The notes: generated by a model from the letters alone, not told the origin. 64,000 nucleotides of DNA from Antedon mediterranea (GCF_964355755.1 NC_092672.1:2046001-2110000), one strand, 5' to 3'; shown: positions 24,189 through 39,100, numbered from the stretch's first letter. Translations and numbers: made by a program.

Positions 24189-24805
24189 ACTTGTACTCCT
24201 TTGTCGCAGCATGGATTATGGAACCGCAGAGACACTACACTATACAGACCGAGCACTTTTTAGTTGAACGAGAGGTCAAATAATACCCTAAGGACACATC
24301 CAATACGTACGTCACACAGGATGGACCTATACATTTATAGATTGATTATCACAGCTTGATTATCAACCACCTCGTCAACTACTACCAAGTATTGTTTTTT
24401 AGAGCGGAATCATGACTATTTTCACGTACTCGTAGTCGTAGCTAGACCTACAGCATATGCCTATTATATTATATTATCTTTTTTTTAAAATATACTGTAT
24501 GTCGTGCCGGCAACAAGAAAACATACTGGTAGTGTGATTCGTGTAGATAGACGACAAGGAGCCTATACAAAATAACGAAACTTGGCGAATGAGTTACGAC
24601 AACAAATTACATGATTGGCGTAGACCGTCAACCATGCCATATATTTTACATAATAATACTAATAATTATAACTAAAGAGTACTCCGAGGGTACACACCTC
24701 TGCCTACTGTATAATTCCCTTACATGAAATGTCCCCGGAAAATATATCTATTTTTTAACATTTTTGTGTGTAAATAGGCTAACTGCACACTACAAAGTTG
24801 TGGAT

Positions 24806-25572
24806 GAGAGTGTGGTGTAATGGTTATGTATCCAGCCTCTCACAGTTGAGGTCGCTGGTTCAAGTCCCACTGAGTTTTTTTTTTGTGTTTTTTTTTCTTT
24901 TTTTTGTGGACCTTGATCTTTAACCCTGACCCTTCAAAATGTAAACACAATTATATAATGAGTCATTGATCATTGTGGCGAGTGAGTGGCCGAGCGGTTA
25001 AGACAGTGGAACCGTAATTACGTAGCCATAACATCGGCAAGGGTTCGAGGCTCACTCGCTCCATGGTTCTGGTGGTAGAACGAGTCTTCTCGGATAAGGA
25101 CTATAAACCGTAGGTCCAGTGTACACATAGCTCATGCGCATTTTAAAGAACCTAGTACATCTTTCGAGACGTGTAGGGGGTTACCCCTGTGTACTAGTCC
25201 ACACAAACACAGCCACTGTCACACACAGCCACTGTGCAAATTGGGACTGGACCGTTTTAGAGGTGTTTACCACCTGTTGGTCCAGATCCTTCACTAACTG
25301 AGTTAGTGAGAAGTCGAATAAATAAATAAATAAAATAAGTTTGTTGAGAATCGGATAAAAACTGTGGTCCTCTAGGCAGTAAAATAGTTTTTTGTTAGTT
25401 GTGACCTTGACCTATGACCTTTTCCCCTCCCAATCGAACTCGTCCAAGCTTTTGGGGCATAGATCATTGTGGCCAAATTTGGTGAAAATCGGATGGCCTC
25501 CAGGCTGTTCAGACACACACACAAACATACAGGAGTGAAAACATAACCTCCTTGGCGGAGGTAATAATAGGC
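24806..25572 (+). mobile_element. tRNA-derived SINE, interrupted by a second SINE
   Basis: Head with A-box-like GTGGTGTAATGGTTATG at 24812 and B-box GGTTCAAGTCC at about 24858. The body contains GACCTTGATC, later GACCTTGACCTATGACCTTT and TTTGGTGAAAATCGGATGG, and ends with the hairpin ACCTCCTTGGCGGAGGT (25547-25563), a 3' end familiar from marine invertebrate repeats. The body is split at about 24976/25341, where TCATTGTGG should continue into a GTTTGGTGAGAATCGG-like stretch. Confidence 0.65.
24977..25340 (+). mobile_element. Full-length tRNA-derived SINE nested in another
   Basis: Begins with a Ser/Leu-tRNA-like head: a 7-bp acceptor pair GCGAGTG/CACTCGC, A-box GTGGCCGAGCGGTTAAGAC, B-box GGTTCGAGGC. 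The T stem no longer pairs, so a working tRNA is unlikely. The body has TCTCGGATAAGGACTATAAA, CATTTTAAAGAACCTAGTAC and GTAGGGGGTTACCCCTGTGT, resembling a conserved central domain seen in marine SINEs. It ends in an (AAATAAAT)n tail. Confidence 0.7.
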
Positions 25573-26408
25573 CTATACGTGATAAACCTAGTTGTTATTT
25601 TTTATGACGTACCACCAGTACAGTATGCATTGAATTTTATCATCAATATCGAGCATAGCATAGCAATTAAATAAGAATTTACAATAAGCCGAGAGTAGAT
25701 AATTCAATTCTGTCAAGGTCCACACACGATATCAATTTTGATTCTTTCTATCCCGGGTTCGATACCAATGACCTACTGCTTGAAAACCAATAGAGGCATC
25801 CGGAGATGCATGACTGATTTTGTTTAAATAACATATAAATAAAACTCCAAATAAGTAAGAGAGATGGAAGTCATGATTCGATGTTTCAATCTATGTGATC
25901 AATATCAACAGGAATTAAAATATGACGTCATAGGCAGACGATATGTACAACTATACAAAAGGTATTATGTAGGCCTACCAAATGAGGAATATCGAACCAT
26001 GGTCTATTAATTATGATCCGACTTTTCCATTTTTTAGGCCTAGAGTTTATTTTGATGTATGTCTTATGGGCTATTATAGGATTTCCGAGTGTCCATTTAA
26101 TGGAAGTACATACCGTAACGGTACCTCATTCTAAGTATACCAGAGGTCATTATTTTTAAAACAATAAGGTTTTTACTACTTTAAATCTGATTTGATCCCT
26201 TCATTCATGTAAGTAAGAAATCCGATTATACAATCCGAGATTTCGGATTATAAATGAAAATCCAATTAAAAGAAAGTTGAAAATCCCGTTTTATTTTACC
26301 GTTACCTTCAGTGCTTCTTATAAAAGTGATAACAAAAAGCGTTTTGTTTTACTGCACGACACGACCAATTCAATCGACAGGTAAATAAAATAAAGCCACA
26401 CAATAATT

Positions 26409-26560
26409 GGCTTGGTTCCCACCCACACAACGCAACGACATGACGTAGTGGGCCGGCAGGCAGAGCGCGCAACGAATTCACACAGCAGCAGACAGTTCGG
26501 ATAATCCATCGCTTATGATTGGTCAAATTACTTACGGTGCGCTTGCGTTGCGTCTAATAA
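26409..26560. mobile_element. MITE family A copy
   Basis: Left end GGCTTGGTTCCCACCCACAC; interior GACAGTTCGGATAATCCATC and CGCTTATGATTGGTCAAATT; right GCGCTTGCGTTGCGTCTAAT. The right terminal repeat is missing. Confidence 0.65.
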
Positions 26561-26828
26561 CCCATCCGTTATAGTCTATCGATTAATCAATACAGCGCCA
26601 GTGGTATAATACAGTTAAATCACAAAATTCACAGTAACTGGCCATCCCATATGTACTGAGAACAACAGCATGTATTCACGTCGGACACGCCATTGCTAAC
26701 GGATTTAAAAAAAAAACTCGTTCTTTTAGACAAAATATATAAAATATTAAAAAAAAAAACCCCTGAACAAACGACCATTCATTAGGCTTACGTTATCTAT
26801 TAAAATGAGAATGACTTTGGTAAAAAGC

Positions 26829-26935
26829 TTGACCCACGTATAATCTGTATCTATTCTAGGCGGAAAATCGCGTAGTAGCTTGACCCACGTATAATATGTA
26901 TCTGTTCTAGGCGGAAAACCGTACCGCTGTTACCG
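26829..26935. repeat. Tandem pair of a 54-bp unit
   Basis: AGCTTGACCCACGTATAAT occurs twice, each time followed by a TGTATCT(A/G)TTCTAGGCGGAAAA segment. The same core (CCCACGTATAACCTGTATCT) is found inside the inverted-repeat element at 35596-35785. Confidence 0.7.
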
Positions 26936-27177
26936 CTCGTCTGTAGTGTACTGTAGTTTGTCTATGACAAAGTCAAAACGAGGCTCCTCCCATGTTAAAT
27001 TCAGCTTAATGATTGGCTCTCACTTTATATGGCATTTCCCGTGTGTATCACAAATCTGTAATAGCCACATATCATCATAATTAGTGACCGTATGCTAGAC
27101 GTGTAACAACAGTTCTTTCTCTGTTACATATTACTTTGAAGATTTAACAGAAAGAAGTAAAACTAAAATCTAACAAA

Positions 27178-30100
27178 ATGTCAACCACCAAAGATAATAC
27201 ATGGGAAGACACGATGTGGGATTCATATAACTTTCTGATGAAATGCCCGGATGTGGATCGTCTTCGTAAAATTCTAGTACGACATGAGTTATTCCAAAAA
27301 TCATTAACTGTTCCAGGTAAGTGCAATTTATGTTAATCTATGTTAATATATGTTATGTGCACGCACGCGCTCCCAATTTGACCCGTCACAATATCACGTC
27401 GTTGTTCCCATAGAGATATTTTCACTATACTCTAGTCTATGTTTGGTCGTCCTCATAGTACTGTACATATAACATCTTATAAAATATCTGAAACTTTGTG
27501 TTTTAAAATATGAATATAAACATTTATAAAAACTGTACATAAAGAAAAACAACACCAAACAGATTGTCTAGAGACAATGAATTCCTATAATCATATCGTT
27601 GCAACGAAAGGTGGTTTTAATATATACTTACAAAATGATAAATTGTCCTACTACAGTACTACTACTACTAGTAGATAAATCCTTGTCGGGCGAAAAAATC
27701 GTTAATGCAGTCGTTAAAAAGATTACGGCAAGACAACGATTTCTTTACCGACAAGCTTCTTTTTTAAATGAAAATGCAAGAAAAATTTTAAGCTATGCAC
27801 TTATTCAATGTAACTTCGATTATGCATATTCATCGTGGTATTCTGCCACTACAAAGAAATGTAAAAATAAGTTACAAGTCATGCAAAACAATATGGTTAG
27901 ATATAGTTTAAGTAAAGGACCAAGAACCCATATTGGACAGAAAGAGTTGAATAAACTAGGATTATTAAATGTCGAAGACAGAGTAACTCAAATTAAGTTA
28001 AATACAGTACATAAGATTTTAAATAATTTCGCTCCCTCGTATTTAAATGAATATTTTGATAAGGTGTGTGACCAACATAGCCATGGTACACGACAAAGTG
28101 AATTCAACTTCATTCCGCCAAAAGCATCTAAAGCTATCGATGGAACTTTTTATGCTACAGCCATTAATGACTGGAATAAATTACCAAACGACATAAAAAA
28201 CACCATGAGTGTTGGGATATTTAGAAAACTGGTTAAAGAATACTTAACGAACAAAAGAGAAAACCGGTAAATAAGGATAAAATAATTTAAAATCACAATA
28301 CAATACTACAGGACCCCAACGGAAATAAACATAGGTAATTGGTTTTTTTGGGCTATCCTGGTCGAAATCAACTTAACTGTTTTATTCTCATGTTCATAAC
28401 TTTATTCTGCTGCTCTCTTTTTAACTGAACGCTTTTTAATATTCTTTTGTCTTTTTATAACTTGTTTTTTTTATGACTTTTTTAAACTATGGTACTGAAC
28501 GATATTCTGTTTTAATGCTGTATTTTATGCCATTTTTAACTATTTTTAAGCCATTTTTTAACCTTCATTTTAGACTTTTGCATTGTTTTTTGATTGTTTA
28601 TAACATTTTTTCCTTATTTTTAATTGTGTCAAGTTTTAACTTTTTGTATTGTATGTAACATTGTTATGTAATCATGTATTGTATGTTGATTTTGACCGAA
28701 TAAATGAATGAATGAATAGTAGTACTAGACCTCTTAATACAATGTAGTAATTACAGTGATGTATAGCTTAATTCATGGAGGTATACACTTAATTTTATAG
28801 CTCCATGATTTAATCACAGTACGAATCCCTGCCCACCAGGAAGGAAGTTGAATTACAATACAACTCCCTTCGCTAGCCTTAGGTTTTCAGATATCAGAAA
28901 GGGGCGTGTCCAAGACGACGCGTTAAATAAATGCCATTTCTTCTAACCTTTGATTGGGAATGTTTATAAAAGATCAAACCATTTGGAATTATATTTCCTT
29001 AGTTGTTTAGACAACTCATCTTGAATATCATACGATTTAATGTGTACTAATAATAGACTCGGGGTCGAAAAAAACTTGTTTTGTTGTAGACTGTCTTTCT
29101 TGTCTGGCAAACTATTATTACCTCCACGTTTACAACTATACACTTTTGGTCAGCATTTCCGATAATCAGCATCCTTCCGTGCATCCATGCTGGTAAATTT
29201 TTTTAGATTTTATGTAGGCCTAACTATGATTTTTTCTGGCTGTTTCACTTTATCGTTTTGATTTAGCTTTTCGCTTTTTTTTGTATCTCTATTGAGATCC
29301 ATCCACTGATTTTCAGTAATTTGCCTTTGGATTTATGATTCAAAATATTTTTTTTTTATTTCATAAGCATCCAACAGCGTGTGACTCGCCAATTACAGGA
29401 TGGATAGACTATTTTATAATTTATCGTGCTTTTATAAAGTAAGTCTCATTTGAGGCTTATGTGTTCAACAGAGTCGTGAGTTATACAACTCTGGCACTAA
29501 TATTTAGGATTGAACCCTGGACCCTAGGATTGGAAGGCAAGCACATTACAGCAAGCCACAGCTCCATTAATTCATTTTATATTTTATTCAAATTATAAAA
29601 TCTCAGAATGAAAAGCCAACAACCGAACTAGGAACTTTCTACCTGATATGCACAGGGAGTTGGATTATTTTACGACTCCCTGGTCCTAACCATTTTAATA
29701 GACCACTGGGGCGTTCATGTTCAAATTCGATTTGAGCGACACCCTCGGCGTGTCGTACGCATATATAGGTGATTGACAGACAATATGAAAGTTATGTTAC
29801 TAAATAATATAATTGTGATAACTGCTACAGTACAAGGTTGACAATTACAATCGATTTTAATCAAACAGCCGTTTGACTGTTAAATGAACAATATAGCAGG
29901 GATGATTTTCATTCATCATTTATGAACGAACCATTGTGAATAATATTAACAACAATAATAATAATAATAATAAATACTGTAGTATAATTTTTTTAATTCG
30001 CAATCATTCATAAAAGGTCAATCATTCATAAAAGGTCAAGACTCTTTGTGTAAATATAGATTAGTATTCGTGCGAGTTGTATTGTTCTGTAGCGTATTAT

Positions 30101-33100
30101 TGTATATTTTACAATTATTATTACTATTTTTTCAAATTACTTCGATTTATTATTTATTTAATTCAAATTATATTCCTTGATCGCACTCACTCACCTCAAA
30201 AGAAAAGGCCCGCAAAAAGGTTTCAACATAATCGCTTTCCTTATAATGAATTGAACTGGTTAATGCCAGAATCTTATGAAATATGAAATGCAGAATGAAT
30301 TTTTACCTAAAGTAAAAGTAAAATAAAATGAATTGTTAGTTTCACGTCCCGTCACGATTTTATTAGTTTACTATTTTATTGTATTTTACTAATACGTCAA
30401 AATCGTGATCCCTTTCTTCTCATTTTGCTCATGGCAGAGGTTGCAACTCTTTGGTTAATTGAAAATACAATATAGATCCCGGATGTGAAACGAAATTCCG
30501 TATCCGGTACTCTGATTTATCAGGGAGTAGTCCTGGATTAATGCAATAAATGCAAATTTAAATTAATTACTATCTACTTTGCCACTCTTTGATAAAGGTA
30601 CCTGTATATATGTTGCATTTGTTATGTTATAATCTTATTTTCTGTTATATTTATATTTACCCTAGTTTTTGTTTGATGATAAAAGTCTGACATGATTTTC
30701 CGAAAAAACTATAATACATCTGAAAGAGTGAAATTAGAGTGTAAATTCACTCTTTCCTGGTTCAACAACAACAACAACAACACATTAATTTATAATCTTT
30801 ATGGAAAACACGATATGTTCTTCCAAGTTAGCTCAGTGTTGTCTTTTAAATTGTTTTTTTTTTCAACTTTTCGGCGTCGTTTTCATTTCTGTTTTGTTTA
30901 TTTTTTTTCGCATTCCGAATATTCCGAAATTGGTGGTTGTTGTTTTTTGTTTGTTATTTGGATGCGCTTTTATAAAAAAAAGAATGGCGCTTTCGTAAAT
31001 GTGAAATTACCACTACAACTTGTTGTTATTAGTATTATTAGGCCTAATCAAAGCAAAACGAGATGATGAAAAATGGCAAAACGCTTTCTACTTTCAGGAG
31101 GTTTATGTGGTTAAAGTTATAAGCTGGAAATTTATCAAACTTTACTTACTTTCACCTTACTTTAAAACAAATTATAGGAGTGTCCAGTGTATTAGGTACC
31201 CCTTTTAGTGGCTCCAATGGACCATATAACATTGTATTTGATGACTCCTATATAAACAGGATAACTTAATGACTAGTGCTGATTTTGCAATTTTTGTCTA
31301 AAAACTAAATAGGGCCAGTGGAGTGGAAGCTTTGTACTGTATTTGAAAACAATATTTTTAGTCTAAGTAATAATGAAAACTTAATGACGTCTTTGGCTAC
31401 TTGTTATTGATTGTTTGACGGTCAGCGCGTAAGCCCACTTCAGCGCGTAAGCCCGGGTCACAGCTAACAAAGTACAACATTATTTGCATTTCATTGAACA
31501 AGAATTAATTAAGAACAAAGGTATAACAAATATTATTTTTTTATTCACAACAGGCGATATTGTGGAATGTGGTGTATTTAAGGGTACCGGATTAATGCAA
31601 TTCCTGAAGATGCGACAAATGCATATGCCAGGCTCTATGAAGAAGGTTTGTTACTTCGTCATTCAAACACATACAATCATCATATCATAGTATAAAGTTT
31701 CTTGTCCCCTTATCAGCAGATAAGTTTCCGTTTGATATTTTAATTTTAAAAAATGGTTTTCATGTAGGCCTACATTTTGTATATTCGCAATCAATCTGAA
31801 TTCGATTCGCGCGAATGTCTTATCGCTAATGGAAAACAAGCTGTTTTATATAAAGTAAAATTAATAATAAAACTAGGTGTAATAACTAAAAGTTACCACA
31901 TAACAACAATACACCAAAAACCTTGAATATAATTCCCCATGCATAAACTATTTGGAGCACACAAAAGAGAAAATAACTATTTGCCGATGAAGACACACAC
32001 CCACAATCCTAATTCCACTTGACAATCAGTCGACGGTTCGTGGTTGGTTGCGGTTGAGTAAAGACGCACAAATCCTAATTCCACTTGACAATCAGTCGAC
32101 GGTTCGTGGTTGGTTGCGGTTGAGTAAAGACTCACAAATCCGAATTACGACTTTGCTTTTGTTTTAAATTCTTGTTCCCATTAGCAGCACAAGGACGTAA
32201 GGCAAAGATTTAACCAATCACGGTCGAGGGATTATAAAGAGTGTTTGCATTGATCCAAGCTAAAGGCCGTGATGTTGTGAAGCCAATTCGTTCTTTTGCT
32301 GATCTTGAAAACATTTAACTCTTATTTTACACATACATGGAACTGTTTAGATCCATTTGATTTTTTCAAGAACATATTTTGTTTGCATAAACTCTTAATT
32401 TTTGAAATTATTATTAATTTATTTACCTTACATTTAAAGTGTTTCCTCAACTTGTTTATTCATAATTTCTTTTTCTGAATTTCCTAATTCATTATTGAAA
32501 TATTGTTCTCGTTTATACTTTTTCAACATTAATAAGACATTTTTTATATATATATATATATTTTTTTTTTATTTTTTTTTTCAAGAAAAAAAAATGTGTA
32601 GGCACTTTTTATCTCTATGGAGACTGATCTCTGGTATTCCACTTGGTACTTTTATTTTTCTCATTAACCTGTCCCCAGTTTATCTGGTTTTGTTTTTGTG
32701 TTGGATTTTTACTTGTTTATATGTCATTTTCTTCCCAAATGAACCCCTGTACCGAAACATTTCCTAACCAAGATCGATTAAATAATTTAATTTTCAACCC
32801 ATACGCAGACTATGATAAACATGTTCATGACTTTGACCCTGATACCAATTTCCTCTCTTCCTCTATCCAGCTCAATTGTAAGTACTATCAACCTGACCAA
32901 CTAACCAACTTAATTGGAGAGCTCAGTAACGTGAAACACTTTTCTTCCTTGCATATTAATTCTAGAAGTTTACTTCATAACATTGATTCTTTCAAATTAT
33001 TTTTAACCAATGTAAATTATGATTTCGATATAATTGCAGTCTCGGAAACCTGGTTGAAAGATGATAATCCATTAACCAATATCTCCAGTTATTCTTTCAT

Positions 33101-36100
33101 TTCAAAAAACAGACTTGGGCGGGCTGGTGGAGGTGTAGGGCTGTATGTTCGAAATAACAATGTGTTCAAAGAGAGAACTGATCTTTTCCTAGACCCCTCC
33201 CTATGCGACTCCCTTTTTATTGAACTTGAACTTGAATCCAATCAAAACATTATTGTTGGTGTAATCTATAGGGCACCATCTCTTGATACGAATGCTTTTA
33301 TTGACGCTTTTGATCTCCTGTTAAATAATCTAGCAAAAACCAACAAAAAAATTTACTTATTAGGTGATTTTAACATTGACCTACTTAAACATCAGTCCGA
33401 TAATCAATCCAACAATTTTGTTAACTCTGTCTTTAGTAATTTCCTTTTACCCTTAATCAATAGACCAACTCGTATTACCCGAACGTCAGCAACATTAATT
33501 GACAACATATTATCTAATCAAATTGAATCATCAAGTCTATCTGGACTTTTCTATAGTGACATTAGTGATCATTTGCCCATTTTTAACATTACACCCTTAT
33601 CAAATATACCAAACCGTCCCAAAAACTATGTAAGCCCTAATCATACCTACAGAAAATTTAACGAAACAAATATTTCAAACATAAACAACGATTTGTCTAA
33701 CATGAATTGGACTGGTGTTTATGGTACGGATGATCCTAATTTATTTATTTATTTTTTTTATTTATTACGGTATATATAAAATTACAAAAACAATAGCACA
33801 TAGCTAATAAAGTTTGTATTACAATAAAAAATATTGAAATGAAATCTATAAAAACTACAATAATAAATTTGGAATATACAATTACAAAATTTCACAATAT
33901 TGCTTTACTTTCATTTGAAACTGAATTCAAACGACTGTATGATAAACATTTTCCAATTCAAGAGCAGTCTGCAGGGAAAAAAAAAATAAAGACCTGGATG
34001 ACGGATGAACTCTTAAATTCAATAAAGCATAAACAAAAACTGTATTCCAAATCCCTCCGCTATCCGAATGACAAAAACATAAATGAATATAAGCAATTCC
34101 GTAAGGAATGTTGCCCCTCTTATTTTAATAATTTTTACTGTTAATTTTTATTTTCTATGAAAGACAAGAGAAATAAATGTTACTTTGATTGATTGATTGA
34201 TTGATAAAGCTGTCTCTTGTCTTTGGTCAAATTGCTTGCGTTGCGTCTACGTCATTGCGTTGCGTCTACGTTGCGTTTTTCCGGAATACATCACATTTAT
34301 ATCATATGTATCGTAGATCAATACATAAAATCTCACATGATACAGACCAAATATTCATTGTAGCATGTGGCGATACTAGCACTAAGAATCGAGTACGTAT
34401 TTTGGAGTAACCTGTCGTAAAAACCTTTCGTATTTTACGACAGACTTAATTACAAAATACGAAAGCTAATTTTAGAAAATCGACAATAGACGGTTGTTAC
34501 AAAATACGTTTATTGCACAAAATACGACAGTTTGAATAATCAATCGCTCACTCGCGTTGCGTCTACTGCCGCCTTGCGTTGCGTCTACGACTGCCTTGCG
34601 TTGCGTCTACGACTGCCTTGCGTTGCGTCTGCGACTGCCTTGCGTTGCGTCTACGACTGCCTTGCGTTGCGTCTATGACTGCCTTGCGTTGCGTCTACGA
34701 CTGCCTTGGGTGGCGTCTACGGCTGCCTTGCGTTGCGTCTACGACTGCCTTGCGTTGCGTCTACGACTGCCTTGGGTGGCGTCTACGGCTGCCTTGCGTT
34801 GCGTCTACGACTGCCTTGCGTGGCGTCTACGGCTGCCTTGCGTTGCCTATCGGGAACCAAGCAAGTACAGGCTAGGTCAACTCAGACAGCGTCGTACTGT
34901 ACCACGAATCGTCTCATCGGGAGAAAATTAGACATGTTTCTCGCGACGAGCTAACGCCCGGCGCTATCTCAAGACGACTCGTCTCGTCGGGATTCAACGC
35001 AGCAGACAGCACCGACGAGTCAAGACGTTTCGTCGGGCCTCGTCGTACGATGCTGTTTTTGACCATAAATCAACTATAGTTTAACTATACTCCATTCATA
35101 TTTCCACAGGTAATTGGATTTGATTTATTTACTTCACAACCTAAATTAGAAGGAAACGATGATGTACAAATGAGCAAACTATTTACGAGTAGCAACTTCA
35201 AAGGGATACAACCCGAAGATTTACAAAATCAAGCCAAGATGATTTGCGGCGACAACTCGCTGTTTGAACTTGTAGCTGGTGACGTATGTACGTCTTGTTC
35301 ACAGGTATAGTACCATCGTCTGGCAATTCATTCGTCACGCTCTGTCTACACTATCAAACTAGTTTGACAAAAAACAATGATGAAATCATGTCACTACCAT
35401 ATTTGGGCATAAACACACTTTTTTTGTCAAATTAATTTGATAGTGTAGACAGAGCTTTACACAAAGTTCCTGTGTCATTCAGGCTTAGCTATTTAGCCGG
35501 GTACGTTGGTTTCATAGGGTAAAGAGTTAACTTTGGTGGGTCAGAACCGACTTACCCTGGTAAATAAATAAGCCTGAATATGCCTAAAGGGCAATTTAAG
35601 GCCAATTTACGGTAACGGTAAGCACAAAAAAAAACGCGTAGCTTACCCTATCCCACGTATAACCTGTATCTATCTTGAGCGGAAACCACCCGTCTGCTTC
35701 GCGTAGTGTGTGAATGGTCATAATGATAGATTCTGTATTTTGTATTACCGTTTCTTTACTACCGTTCTTTGTAAATTGGCCTTAAACATAATAATTACCG
35801 GTACGACACATTCAGGGCATAATACGGAGGTCTCCATGCCGTGCGTAAGGAGCGTATGTTTAATATAAAATTACGTTAATTTATGTTGTAAATTATAAAT
35901 AAATTAAATTTTTTTTTCACAGTATGTAGAAAACAATCCGGGATTTAGAATATCATTCCTACACATGGATTTGGACGTGGGACCGCCAACACTAGAAGCA
36001 TTAAAAGCATTGTGGCCACGAATTGTAAGGGGCGGAATTGTCGTATTCGATGAATATGCTATTTCAAGGTAGGTTGTTGAGGCTGATTTTATGGGGCGCC

Positions 36101-39100
36101 GTTTGGGACCAATTTATTATTTAAACATCCGATCGGCACCCCGTATATTTCTCTGCTGTATTTCCACATTAAAGCTTGGTTGCCACTAGGACGCAACGCA
36201 AGGACGTAGACACAACGCAAGCGAGTTGACTAACTAATGACAAGCGTGTGTTGCGTCTCTAGTGGGAACCACGCGCATAATGGGGCGCCGTTTGGGACGC
36301 TGTTAATTGTTGAAATAGTAGAAAGTCATAAGTACTTGGGATTAATAATTGATAATAAACTAAATTGGGAGAGCAACACTAAAGAACTCCGTACCAAGGC
36401 TAATAAGAGAATGTACTTTATATACAAAATGAAACGGTTTAATGTTAGTTCTCATCTCATTCATATGTTTTATTCCTCTGTTGTTCAATCAATCATTTCT
36501 TATTGTATTATTGTTTGGTTTTCTCATATCAATGTAAATAGTAAAAGTCAAATTCAGAGATTAGTAAACAAGGCCAGCAGAGTTATCGGTGTAGAAGTGA
36601 AATCTTTAGATGAAATGTTTAATACATTCATACTTAAGAAATTTGACACAATTATGCAAGACCCATCACACCCATTACATTCAGACATCATTATAAGTCG
36701 ATCAGGAAGGGTTAGACTGACACAGGAAAAAATATCCACAAACCGTTTCAGATTTTCACCAATGTACATAGCATGCAATTTATTTAACAAAAACTTTTCA
36801 AGATAGTCACTTGTATCATTTGTATTTATTTATATTGTTATCACATCGTATTATTTATTCTACTCAGGTACAAAACATATCTCGAAATTGTTAACAATTT
36901 TGACAATAAAGTTATCTTGTATCTTGTATCTTGTTGTATGTCAACATCCGGACGGCGCCCCGTATGTTTAACTAATTAATTCGATATTTCTCTGCCGTAT
37001 TTCCTGTGTCAAGTATCAGCATATTCCATGTGATGACGTAGGCTATAGCGGAAATTGTCTGATATAATAATAATAATTTTTTTGGAAAACGCGTTTTGAA
37101 CAGCGGCACACATAATAATGGTGCATCCTTAAAACAATTAAACATACAATATAAAAAATATGAGTATAAAAATAAAGATAGACTAGATTAAAACAGATAA
37201 TACTCAGATAAAACGGAAGTTCGATAAAACCAAATTAAAAATAAACTGTAATACTAAAACCAATTAAATGCAACCCACATAAGCTTGGACACTAAATTAG
37301 CATATCAATTAGTATATGAACAAAGGAATATACAGTACTTAGAATCTATGTTAAGATATACACATTCTTGATACACAGTGTCTACCAGCAAAAATAATAA
37401 GGAACAATAGGAACCCAAATTAGGGACATCAATAAACAGGAAAGCATAGATTAAATTATTTCAGCTGTGGTGAATTATTTGATGACTGTAAACAGAATTA
37501 AGATAACTAAACCAACTTACATACAATAAAAAATTTAAAAAAATCATTCGATAATGTTATACTTTATACGTTGTCTAAAGGCCCATGCTTTCTTAAGATA
37601 TGATTTGCAGAATTTATCAAGAATGTCATGGGCTTTGTTTACCATATTAATCGACATTGTTGGAATGAGAACAGAACAATCACCACCAAGTATAATCATT
37701 AAGATAACCTCTGAATTATTTAACTGGAGTGAATTCCATAGATCTGAAAGACCAGAATCATTAAGGTTTTGTTCCAAGCATTCAAATTCTGAAATTCGCA
37801 CTTCTTGTAGTACTTTACAATTTAACATAAAATGATATAAATCTTCAGGTTCATCCTTACATAACATACAATTACCAGTATTATTCATATCCCATTTACT
37901 TAATCTACTTTCAAGTTGAAGAGTATTTGACCTTGCCTTAAATTTCAATTGAGCACCATGAAAATCAGTTTTAACAGTAAGATAATTTTCTAACTCAGGC
38001 ATTTTTTTAAATTTAACATAAAGTGATAATGATGGTTTGGTACAGCTTTTATTAAACCAATCCAATTCATACATTTGACGATTAACACACTTAAAAGATT
38101 TAAACCATGCTGAATCTATAGGTATGTTATTTGAAAATACATGATTAAATCCAGTATTATTCAGAATACTTTTAATTGAGTTTAACCATCGCCATTTTAT
38201 ATTAACATTATTGTCATGCAAGGTAAATAATGCATGCAACAGCAGCTTTGGCCAACGATGGGCTTCTAAGTTGATAAGCCTGTCAAAATATTTAATTTTT
38301 ATTTCATTATGGGTATTTTCAATGCAGTAAGCAAATACTTAACTCTATACTACATACCGGTCCCCTACTTTGGAACTCTCTTAATCCGTCAATAACTAAT
38401 AGCAAAACAAATAATACTCTAAAAATAAACTACAAATCTTATCTAATATCAAAATATAAAGTAAATTAATTATTTTGATCATATTAATAACTTATAATTA
38501 AATTTAATTAGGCAAATCATATAAATACAGTTTGTCCTTCCTGTCGTCCTTGTCGTGTTTGTATCGTCGTACATGTCCGTCTCTGTCTGTCAGTAGCGTA
38601 CCATCACTTTGCTTATTATTATTATTTTTAACTTTTTTATTCTTTCTGGTGGATCCAGGCTTAAAGCCCCTTGGGGTTTAAATGGTATTCTCCAGGCATA
38701 ATGCAACTATTATTTACTTAATTTCCAACCACTTGTATCTTTTATATTTTGTATATGTTTGCATTATGTGAATAAATTTGAACTTGAACTTGAACTTGAA
38801 CTTGAACTATCCCATCCTAAGTCACCCAACAGAGCCAATGATGGCGTGTTCCAGTGTCAATTCGGTCTGAAACTAACTTTGATAGCTACTTTAAGCGTAA
38901 ACTAAAACGTTTCTTTTCCAACAAGTTTATGGATTAAATTTCGCTGTACAAAGCTTTTGATAATATAGCGTTATATCAAATTTGCAATGTAATGTATACG
39001 GTTTGCCAATACCACACACTATCCACAATGTTATTGTAATTAAATGTACAATATAGCTATTAAATAATGAAATGATTAAGAACCAAGCAATTACCATCAG

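Larger units (their letters stand above)
21745..27177. other. 5.4-kb intergenic region, no protein gene seen
   Basis: Between the 3' end of the carboxypeptidase and the start of the methyltransferase gene. It contains degenerate MITE A (22010-22122), MITE D (22197-22357), a micro-hairpin (23018-23046), nested SINEs (24806-25572), MITE A (26409-26560), a duplicated 54-bp element (26829-26935) and a dense set of TAGGCCTA octamers (about 23680-26040). The promoter of the downstream gene is presumably in the last few hundred bases; no core element stands out. Confidence 0.6.

Noticed and set aside
24977-25062. Functional tRNA-Ser/Leu gene
   Set aside because: Acceptor stem and A/B boxes are good, but the T stem does not pair and a SINE body with tail follows.
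30692-31066. 124-aa ORF with Phe-rich stretches
   Set aside because: Poly-T-rich intron sequence of the methyltransferase gene; no homology or splice support.
34557-34954. Cys/Leu-rich ORFs with repeated CVASTTALRCVYD
   Set aside because: Product of a 22-bp array inside a MITE, open in three frames.
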